Of a stretch of DNA of 5,031 nucleotides, positions 1 to 5,031 are shown one piece after another. The notes below the pieces were generated by a model that worked only from the letters and a program-made list of their open reading frames with translations, was not told where the DNA came from and ran no database searches. The DNA is taken from contig JAOUDE010000215.1 in assembly GCA_029859455.1 (NCBI GenBank), positions 1 through 5,031 on the forward strand. The letters are read 5' to 3'. The stretch comes from Ignavibacteria bacterium. Its GTDB lineage: Bacteria > Bacteroidota > Ignavibacteria > UBA10030 > UBA6906. A program made the translations under genes and the position numbers. Every line of letters begins with the position of its first letter. Positions within the stretch are counted from its first letter, which is position 1.

Positions 1-977
1 CTGGTGTTGGAGATCAGAGCGTAGATGTAAGAGGGTTCGGCCGGCGACACGGCCAGTGCGACGCGCCTGCCGCCGGAAGGGAGGCCGTTGGTCAGTGCAA
101 TCCACGTCACCCCTGCATCCGTCGATCGCAGGATATTCCCCAGATTGCCTGACGCATACATCGTTCCGGGAGAACCCGGCTTGAATTCAAGATCAAAGAT
201 CCGCACGGACGACCGCTCTTCCCACGTAACCCCTCCGTCGGTGGAGCGGTGAATTCCGGTGCCGGCGGCAATGACCACATTCGGTTCGTCCGGTTTGACA
301 AGAACGCGGTTCAGAAGAACGCCCTCTTCGGTCATCCAGCTCAAGCCTGTGGCCTGCCATGTTTCCCCCGCATCGGTCGATTTCATCACGCCGACGCTGT
401 AGTCATCCGACGCGTCTCCGTCACCGGTCGCTATGTACATGACGGACGGATTCACCGGATCGAACGCAATGTCGGTAACGCCGAGAGAGGGAAGATCGTC
501 GGTAGTGGTCGACCAGGTGAACCCGCCGTTCATCGATTTCCAGAGTCCTCCGGCCGCGGCACCGACCCAGATCGCGGAGGCGTTCAGCGGGTTAATCCGG
601 ACACAGTTCAGTCGTCCCAGCCCGGAGTATCCTCCCGGAGATGTTTCCGGACCGATCTCGGTCCAGTTTGCAACCGCCGACCTGGATTCACCCCTTCGGG
701 AAAGGACCCTTCGGTACTCTTCATAGAGATGAGTCCTTCCGGGAAACCGGCCGGAAGGGAAAACCCTCTGCTCCCAGAACCACTCCCAGCGCTTGAACGG
801 TTTCCATCCCTTCCCTTTCTCTTCCGTGTCTCTCGTGTCCCAATAGCGGTTGGCTGCGTCTCTGATGGTGTAGAAATTCAGACGATCATCCTGTGGAACC
901 GAGGCGAGCCAGGGCTGTGCAGAAATCTGACAAAATGGGAGTATGAGAAAAGAGAGAATGATGATAGCAGTCCGCAT
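1..977 (-). CDS. Secreted Asp-box (BNR) beta-propeller protein, N-terminal part; 3' end outside window
   Basis: Reading the minus strand from the ATG at 977-975 gives 325 codons without a stop, running off the left edge. Residues 1-20 form a Sec signal peptide: R2, a hydrophobic run of Ile/Leu/Phe, then I-S-A before Q21. Residues 58-78 are an aromatic, basic block (core FKRWEWFWEQRVFPSG, 61-76) that lies before the propeller. From about residue 104 (NWTEIGP) a propeller follows with four Asp-box motifs S-x-[DN]-x-G-x-[TS]-W at 148-155, 200-207, 245-252 and 285-292. Repeats of about 40-52 residues also carry NPxxP-type turns (FDPVNPS, VKPDEPN). This matches the sortilin/Vps10-like or sialidase-like BNR proteins that FCB bacteria secrete. 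No catalytic residues can be assigned, and such proteins are often wrongly called glycosyl hydrolases. A type IX sorting tail is expected at the missing C-terminus but is not seen. The gene is divergent from the one at 1234. An SD-like AGGAAG precedes the ATG. The reading frame and fold are secure; the substrate is unknown. Confidence 0.9.
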   Translation of the reverse strand, partial: MRTAIIILSFLILPFCQISAQPWLASVPQDDRLNFYTIRDAANRYWDTRDTEEKGKGWKPFKRWEWFWEQRVFPSGRFPGRTHLYEEYRRVLSRRGESRSAVANWTEIGPETSPGGYSGLGRLNCVRINPLNASAIWVGAAAGGLWKSMNGGFTWSTTTDDLPSLGVTDIAFDPVNPSVMYIATGDGDASDDYSVGVMKSTDAGETWQATGLSWMTEEGVLLNRVLVKPDEPNVVIAAGTGIHRSTDGGVTWEERSSVRIFDLEFKPGSPGTMYASGNLGNILRSTDAGVTWIALTNGLPSGGRRVALAVSPAEPSYIYALISNT

Positions 978-981
978 CAGG

Positions 982-987
982 CTTCCT
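982..987 (-). promoter_or_regulatory. Probable ribosome binding site of the minus-strand propeller gene
   Basis: The minus strand reads AGGAAG here, 4 bases before the ATG at 977-975. Its AGGA core is 6 bases away. The spacing is short but usable. Together with the signal peptide that begins exactly at this ATG, it supports this start. Confidence 0.4.
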
Positions 988-1010
988 GGTAGTTGAGATG
1001 TTGGACAGAC

Positions 1011-1040
1011 GGGGAGGACTCCCGGTCACGAGGGGAGGAC
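1011..1040. repeat. 9-bp direct repeat GGGGAGGAC, two copies at 21-bp pitch
   Basis: GGGGAGGAC occurs at 1011-1019 and again at 1032-1040, so the copies start 21 bp apart, about two helical turns. The first copy also sits in a short palindrome, GGGAG-GA-CTCCC (1012-1023). The pair lies 34-63 bases upstream of the start codon of the minus-strand propeller gene. The spacing would suit a regulator bound twice on the same face of the helix, or the repeats may lie in the 5' leader. This is inference; two copies of a 9-mer in a purine-rich stretch could be chance. Confidence 0.35.
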
Positions 1041-1115
1041 AGAAACAAAGAAGGCAAAACAATAAAAAGAATCAATCATTTCCACGATCGTTCCTCAGGT
1101 TGATGCATTGTGCCC

Positions 1116-1149
1116 TCTGTCATCCTGAGAAATCCCCTGAGGTGACAGG
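1116..1149. repeat. Imperfect inverted repeat / short hairpin in the intergenic region
   Basis: CTGTCA-T-CCT (1117-1126) pairs with AGG-TGACAG (1140-1148). This is a 9-bp stem with one bulged T at 1123 and a 13-base loop; a further T-G pair (1116/1149) can extend it. No T-tract follows on either strand, so it is not an intrinsic terminator. It lies about 85 bases upstream of the plus-strand ATG at 1234. The left arm TGTCATCCTGAG resembles, from memory, a dispersed intergenic repeat seen in several environmental bacterial genomes; that link is unverified. It could also be an operator or an untranslated-leader hairpin. Confidence 0.4.
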
Positions 1150-1219
1150 ACTACAGCAACTTGACTTTCGTTCAGAATCAGGCTTCTTTCTGCTGTCACA
1201 CTCTCTGTCCGTCACCAGC

Positions 1220-1224
1220 AGGAG
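1220..1224 (+). promoter_or_regulatory. Ribosome binding site of the plus-strand sialidase-like gene
   Basis: AGGAG lies 9 bases before the ATG at 1234. A nearer ATG at 1229 would be only 4 bases away and opens a frame that ends after 15 codons (stop at about 1274-1276) with no signal-peptide character. The start at 1234 reads directly into a hydrophobic signal peptide, so it is preferred. Confidence 0.55.
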
Positions 1225-1233
1225 TTTCATGAT

Positions 1234-2916
1234 ATGGGTCGCCTCCCCATCTCCTTCCTCATCCTCCTCCCTTTGATCGCTCATCAGGCCCGGAGCCAAC
1301 CGCATCAGACTCTCCCTCATGAAACACCCACAGACCAGTATATCCTGGTTGCGAGAGAATCGATGAGGCGGTCCCCGGCGTACCTCTACTCACAAAAAGG
1401 GTTCAGTATTGTTCAGGTCAATGTCGATTCTTCCGGAATGAACATTGTCGGTGATGCAGGGAACGAACCCTCGATTGCCGTTCACCCGACTGACCCTGAT
1501 AAGCTTGCGATCGGATGGCGGCAGTTTGATACGATCACCAGCAACTTCCGCCAGGCAGGGTACGGATATTCAAATGATGGCGGCCAGTCGTGGACCTTCC
1601 CCGGGGTGCTTGATCCCGGGGTCTTCCGCTCGGACCCTGTTCTGGGAGCCGATACTGAAGGGAAGTTCTTTTATCACAGCCTCGCCACCGACCCTGACTA
1701 TCACTGCACACTGTTCACTGATACGACGGGTGGTGCCGGATGGGACAGCGGAACATACGCGTACGGGGGAGACAAGGCATGGATGGCAATCGACCGTACC
1801 GAAGGAATCGGCCGCGATCAGCTTTATTTCGCCTGGGACTGGGCCGGTTGCTGCGGAGATGACTGGTTCACCAGGTCAACGACAAGAGGCGCCTCCTTCG
1901 ATCCGCCGGTTCCCGTGCCCGAAGATCCGATCTGGGGTGTGACGACGGTGGGGCCGGACGGCTCCGTGTATGTGGCAGGGAGGAGAACGTCGACAAACGA
2001 AGAGTTTGTCGTAGCCAAATCCTCGACCGTTCAGGACTCCTCCGCCGGACTGGCATTCGATTTCGCCGTCCAGGTTGAGATGGGAGGAAATCACGAATTT
2101 TCGATTGGTATTGGTCCGAACCCCGGCGGACTGCAGGGCCAGGTGTGGATCGATGCCGATCATTCCAACGGTCCGCACGCGGGCAATATCTATGTTCTCT
2201 GTTCCGTGAACCCGCCGGGGTCCGACCCGCTCGATGTTCACTTCGTCCGGAGCATTGACGGGGGGGAAACCTGGAGTGCACCGGTCAGGATCAACGATGA
2301 CTCATCCAGCACGGCGTGGCAGTGGTTCGGGACGATGTCCGTCTCTCCGGGCGGAAGGATCGATGTGGTCTGGCTGGATACACGAAACGGACCAGGGGTT
2401 CATTCCGCACTGTTCTATTCGTATTCGTTCGATGGTGGGGAAACCTGGTCCCAGAACGAACAACTCTCCGACTCATTCAACCCGCATCTTGGCTGGCCGA
2501 ACCAGAACAAGCTGGGAGACTATTTCGACATGGTCTCGCTCGATGAAGGGGCACACCTTGCCTGGGCCGCGACCTTCAACGGCGAGCAGGATGTGTACTA
2601 CAGCTGGATCGAAGCTCCGGTTACCGGCGTCGCCGGTCCGACGGAATACCCTGATCGCTTCGCCTTGATACAGAACTACCCGAACCCCTTCAACGGCGTT
2701 TCGAATTTCGGATTCACGATTTCGGAACCGGCTGATGTTTCCCTGGTGATCTATGACATTCTGGGACGAAAAGTAGGAACGCTTGTCAATGAGCGGCTCG
2801 CACCCGGCACCTACCGGCGCCAGTGGAATGGGCGCCACCTGCCGAGCGGGATCTACTTTTACAGGCTGCAGGCGGCCGGACTCACGGAAACGAAGACCCT
2901 CGTTTTGCTACAATAG
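1234..2916 (+). CDS. Secreted sialidase-like beta-propeller protein with type IX sorting domain
   Basis: This is a complete 560-residue protein. Residues 1-21 are a Sec signal peptide (MGRLPISFLILLPLIAHQARS, then Q22). The mature part opens with a block around 75-110 (GNEPSIAVHPTDPDKLAIGWRQ begins it). That block is typical of a family of sialidase-fold secreted proteins. Three Asp-boxes S-x-D-G-G-x-[ST]-W stand at 113-120, 340-347 and 398-405. The FRIP motif of true sialidases was not found, so sialidase activity should not be assumed; a binding or structural propeller is equally possible. A vicinal Cys pair lies in the segment WDWAGCCGDDW. Residues 476-560 are a type A C-terminal sorting domain (QNYPNPFN at 480-487, then YDILGRKVGTL, GTYRRQWNG, SGIYFYRL). 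This marks the protein for the type IX secretion system, probably with removal of the tail and surface attachment or release. The gene is divergent from the propeller gene on its left and convergent with the hydrolase gene on its right. The frame and the targeting are very sure; the ligand is unknown. Confidence 0.95.
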   Translation: MGRLPISFLILLPLIAHQARSQPHQTLPHETPTDQYILVARESMRRSPAYLYSQKGFSIVQVNVDSSGMNIVGDAGNEPSIAVHPTDPDKLAIGWRQFDTITSNFRQAGYGYSNDGGQSWTFPGVLDPGVFRSDPVLGADTEGKFFYHSLATDPDYHCTLFTDTTGGAGWDSGTYAYGGDKAWMAIDRTEGIGRDQLYFAWDWAGCCGDDWFTRSTTRGASFDPPVPVPEDPIWGVTTVGPDGSVYVAGRRTSTNEEFVVAKSSTVQDSSAGLAFDFAVQVEMGGNHEFSIGIGPNPGGLQGQVWIDADHSNGPHAGNIYVLCSVNPPGSDPLDVHFVRSIDGGETWSAPVRINDDSSSTAWQWFGTMSVSPGGRIDVVWLDTRNGPGVHSALFYSYSFDGGETWSQNEQLSDSFNPHLGWPNQNKLGDYFDMVSLDEGAHLAWAATFNGEQDVYYSWIEAPVTGVAGPTEYPDRFALIQNYPNPFNGVSNFGFTISEPADVSLVIYDILGRKVGTLVNERLAPGTYRRQWNGRHLPSGIYFYRLQAAGLTETKTLVLLQ

Positions 2917-2961
2917 CAGGAGGATGCGACCGGGCGGACCGTATCGACGCAAGGACTTCTT
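2917..2961. other. Short convergent intergenic gap, no terminator visible
   Basis: Only 45 bases separate the stop codons of the two convergent genes. A 5-bp stem TGCTA-CAA-TAGCA (2906-2918) straddles the plus-strand stop codon, but no T-run follows it, so it does not look like an intrinsic terminator. AGGAGG at 2918-2923 directly abuts an ATG at 2924, leaving no space for a working ribosome site. Transcripts from both sides probably overlap here unless Rho stops them. Confidence 0.5.
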
Positions 2962-5031
2962 CTATTTTACAAGCAACATCTTCCTGACGGCGCTGTATCT
3001 CTCCTCCGATCCATCCAGGGCAACAGCCTCCAGCCGATAGAAATACAATCCGGACGATCTGGTGCCGGTCCAGGTTGCGGTATAGGATCCGGGACCCTGA
3101 ACACCGTCAACAAGAAGCGCCACCCTCTCCCCCAGCGTGTTGAAGATATCCAGTTTCACCTTGCTGAGAGCCGGAAGCGCATAGTGTATCTCCGTGCTCG
3201 GATTGAATGGATTGGGATAGTTGCCGATCAGCGACATCTCCGTTGGTGCAGATTCCATTGATGCTTCTCCATGCACCGGCAACAGTCCGGCAGTGGAAGC
3301 CTGCACGGTAAACGTCGCGTCATCACTATCGGACAACCCACCCGGATCGGTCACGGTAAATGTGATCGTTTCGCTCCCGGTCCAGCCGCCGGGAGCCTGC
3401 ACTTTGAACCCCCGCTTCACCGGATGCCAGCGGACGACGAGCGACGTCTGGCCCGACCAGCTCCAGTTCAGAAGTGAGTCCGCATGGTCAGGGTCTGCGA
3501 CAAGGACATCTGCTCTGATCGGCGTAAACCGCTGACCCGGCTGAACGGTCTGATCCGGGATGTCGGCGAGCACCGGTGGCTGCCCTGTCAGCACCAGACT
3601 CAGAATGAACGCTGCATTCGAGGCAGTAATGGTAACATGCTCCTCATTCTCTGTCGATGCGGGGAAATAAACCGAACCGAACGGGGTTTTCTCCAGAAGG
3701 TCAGGGTCACTGTTCAGATCGTGGAAGAGATCGACCGGAGTCTGATCGGAATTCCTGAGATCCAGCGCGCTCACTGATGGGATGAACGAATGACTCGGAA
3801 AGGCAGTTGTGATGTCTCCATAGTCCACATCAATATCAGCGAGTTCCTGCATCGATGCACGCAGACCCCCCGGGGCATTGTCATGCGGATCCGTGCCGTC
3901 GATGAAGACCGACAATGCATCATCGGGCAGAGGCCAGATCTGGTCGACCCTCCCTTCGAAGATCATTGTGTTCGGCCCGCCGTCAGGCACTGCCCAGCAG
4001 TTGCCAATGATATCGACAAGGAAGCTGAAGTATTCATAGTCGACTATTTGGGCGCCGGGGACCATCGGCACTCCCCCGATCCCCGTCTGCCCGCCGGCAG
4101 CCCCGGCCCCGCTCCCGTTCGCGATCGCGGCGGTACGGGGCTCCGAAGGATATTCTCCGAGCGCAGTCAATTCGCTGAGGAAGGTCGACCGGAGCGGGTT
4201 GACCGCCGTTCCGGTCGTGTGATGATACACAAGCATCTGCTGGGCACCGGGAGAATTCAGTCTGCCCAGAAACTCGTTCGCCGTTCCATCATGTTCCGAG
4301 AAGAACTCTACCCAATGCTGAAGGCCAAGGGGAATATTCGCCCCCTGGTGCGGACTGTCGAACGACAGAAACAAATCGGTCTCATGATCCACGCCGTTGA
4401 CTTCCATCCAGGCAAGGGCATGTCGACCGATCAGCCCGCCCATGCTGGCGCCGGTAACAAGGAGGTCCGCGGTGCCGCTCCGGGCAGCGATCACCTGCTC
4501 GATCAGACTCACGAGTGCAAAGCTGTTCCGCTGCAGATAATCGGTCCCCTCATGAAAATTGAGAATGATCAGATCAAACCCTGTATCCTGCAGGGTACCG
4601 GCCAGATCCTCTGTGGTGAGCAGATCATAGATCTCCTCCCAGCCATAGGAATTGTCAAGGTCGAATCCTTCCACAAAAATAATCGGGTTAGTCACCACGG
4701 TGTTCCCCGTTCCAAGAAAGATGTATGCATCGTACCCGGCAAAAACACCCAGATATGACCGTGTGGCGGTCTGATTCTCCCAGTAAATGTCAGGCGCCAT
4801 CGCCTCAGCCGGAAACCCCTGGATTCTCTTCACGTCGAACAGGAATGAACTGGTAAGGAGTCCGCTTGAACCCGAAGACCGGACAGTGATCGTCCTGATG
4901 CCGGCGGACTGATAGCTGACCTGCACCGTCCCGTTGCGTGAAACGCTCCTGAACCCGAGGCCGTCATCAAAGTCGATCTCGATCGTCGCCGAACGATCCT
5001 CGGAAAAGAAGAAATCTTCTTCCAGGCCGAA
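2962..5031 (-). CDS. Secreted alpha/beta-hydrolase (lipase/esterase-like) with beta-sandwich modules and type IX sorting domain; 5' end outside window
   Basis: The minus-strand frame is open from the right edge to the TAG at 2964-2962, giving 689 visible residues (numbered from the edge). A GTG at 4926-4924 is internal, because 35 further in-frame codons continue upstream with the same domain. Residues 1-55 resemble a PKD/Ig-like strand set (DFDDGLGF, VSYQSAGIRTITV). An alpha/beta-hydrolase domain spans about 114-480: strand NPIIFVEGFD, then nucleophile elbow G-A-S-M-G-G at 194-199 with Ser196, then FDSPHQGANIP (about 224-234). Possible acid and base residues are D363 or D378 and H414 or H465; these are guesses. 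A Gly/Ala-rich linker lies near 305-320. Residues about 484-578 form a cadherin/Ig-like domain (IPDQTVQPG ... TFTVTDPGGLSDSDDATFTV). Residues about 599-689 are a type A sorting domain (NYPNPFNPSTEIHYALP, FNTLGERV, GSYTATW, SGLYFYRLEA). It is therefore an exported, type IX-dependent serine hydrolase, perhaps acting on lipids or other esters; the substrate is unknown. The nearest general relatives are PGAP1-like/lipase proteins of FCB bacteria. Confidence 0.92.
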   Translation of the reverse strand, partial: FGLEEDFFFSEDRSATIEIDFDDGLGFRSVSRNGTVQVSYQSAGIRTITVRSSGSSGLLTSSFLFDVKRIQGFPAEAMAPDIYWENQTATRSYLGVFAGYDAYIFLGTGNTVVTNPIIFVEGFDLDNSYGWEEIYDLLTTEDLAGTLQDTGFDLIILNFHEGTDYLQRNSFALVSLIEQVIAARSGTADLLVTGASMGGLIGRHALAWMEVNGVDHETDLFLSFDSPHQGANIPLGLQHWVEFFSEHDGTANEFLGRLNSPGAQQMLVYHHTTGTAVNPLRSTFLSELTALGEYPSEPRTAAIANGSGAGAAGGQTGIGGVPMVPGAQIVDYEYFSFLVDIIGNCWAVPDGGPNTMIFEGRVDQIWPLPDDALSVFIDGTDPHDNAPGGLRASMQELADIDVDYGDITTAFPSHSFIPSVSALDLRNSDQTPVDLFHDLNSDPDLLEKTPFGSVYFPASTENEEHVTITASNAAFILSLVLTGQPPVLADIPDQTVQPGQRFTPIRADVLVADPDHADSLLNWSWSGQTSLVVRWHPVKRGFKVQAPGGWTGSETITFTVTDPGGLSDSDDATFTVQASTAGLLPVHGEASMESAPTEMSLIGNYPNPFNPSTEIHYALPALSKVKLDIFNTLGERVALLVDGVQGPGSYTATWTGTRSSGLYFYRLEAVALDGSEERYSAVRKMLLVK

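Larger units (their letters stand above)
978..1233. other. Divergent intergenic region between two secreted propeller genes
   Basis: This 256-bp stretch has no convincing gene and must hold the promoters of both flanking divergent genes. From 978 onward it contains an SD for the left gene, a G-rich direct repeat (1011-1040), an AT-rich block at about 1041-1080 (A-rich on plus, T-rich on minus), an imperfect hairpin (1116-1149) and an SD for the right gene. A TTGACT at 1161-1166 could be a -35 element for the right gene, but no good -10 sits 16-18 bases later. On the minus strand, TTGTTTTG within the AT-rich block is one mismatch from the Bacteroidetes -7 consensus TAnnTTTG, but a -33 TTG at the proper distance is missing. 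I therefore call no specific promoter. Confidence 0.6.

Noticed and set aside
930..932. Cys16 of the left propeller protein as a lipoprotein lipobox
   Set aside because: The context is L-P-F-C, which does not fit the [LVI]-[ASTVI]-[GAS]-C pattern. A signal peptidase I site after I-S-A (residue 20) fits better.
249..992. Long plus-strand open frame (247 codons) opposite the left propeller gene
   Set aside because: The minus strand here encodes a signal peptide and four well-formed Asp-boxes. The plus frame has no domain-like content, is Arg/Pro-rich and is a shadow of the codon pattern.
1161..1189. TTGACT as a -35 element for the gene at 1234
   Set aside because: The hexamer 17 bases later is TTCTTT, a poor -10, and no TAnnTTTG element stands at the proper distance. 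It is noted in the intergenic entry but not called.
1120..1320. Minus-strand small open frame (66 codons) overlapping the start of the sialidase-like gene
   Set aside because: It overlaps the signal peptide coding region of a well-supported gene, its N-terminal half is an antisense shadow, and it has no recognisable motif.
2918..2926. Perfect AGGAGG followed by ATG between the convergent genes, as the start of a small gene
   Set aside because: The ATG directly abuts the AGGAGG with no spacer, and the frame runs antisense into the sorting-domain end of the hydrolase gene without any protein-like feature.
3790..4758. Plus-strand open frame of 322 codons inside the hydrolase gene
   Set aside because: It lies antisense to the alpha/beta-hydrolase domain with its GASMGG elbow. 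Its translation shows no recognisable domain, signal peptide or good ribosome site.
4924..4926. GTG as the start codon of the hydrolase gene
   Set aside because: The frame stays open for 35 more codons to the window edge, and these continue the same beta-sandwich module (DFDDGLGF before VSYQSAG). No signal peptide follows the GTG, so the gene begins outside the window.

Overview
The window looks like chromosomal DNA from a bacterium of the FCB (Fibrobacteres-Chlorobi-Bacteroidetes) superphylum that uses a type IX (Por) secretion system. The basis is two complete C-terminal sorting domains of the type A kind, each opening with the N-Y-P-N-P-F-N signature and ending in a G-x-Y-x-x-x-W ... SGIYFYRL / SGLYFYRL block. 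That form is common in Ignavibacteria, Calditrichota and related candidate phyla as well as Bacteroidota, so I do not name a genus. Base composition is moderately GC-rich by eye. The two visible starts carry AG-rich Shine-Dalgarno-like sequences.

Layout, left to right. (1) Positions 1-977, minus strand: the N-terminal 325 residues of a secreted Asp-box (BNR) beta-propeller protein whose 3' end lies beyond the left edge. (2) Positions 978-1233: a divergent intergenic region of 256 bp with a 9-bp direct repeat at 21-bp pitch, an AT-rich block and a short hairpin. (3) Positions 1234-2916, plus strand: a complete 560-residue secreted sialidase-like propeller protein with a type IX sorting tail. 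(4) Positions 2917-2961: a 45-bp convergent gap with no visible terminator. (5) Positions 2962-5031, minus strand: the C-terminal 689 residues of a large secreted alpha/beta-hydrolase (lipase/esterase-like) with beta-sandwich modules on both sides and a type IX sorting tail. Its true start is beyond the right edge.

Two of the three proteins are shown by their tails to be type IX cargo, and the third has the signal peptide and propeller repeats of that class. They would be exported by Sec, cross the outer membrane by the type IX system, and be anchored to the surface or released. There is no sign that they form one operon (orientations are minus, plus, minus), and no shared substrate can be deduced.

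I see no RNA gene, CRISPR array, insertion sequence, phage gene or defence system. The window is an ordinary block of surface/secretome genes. The points most worth following are the modular hydrolase, the Trp-rich block of the first protein, and the small repeats in the divergent intergenic region.
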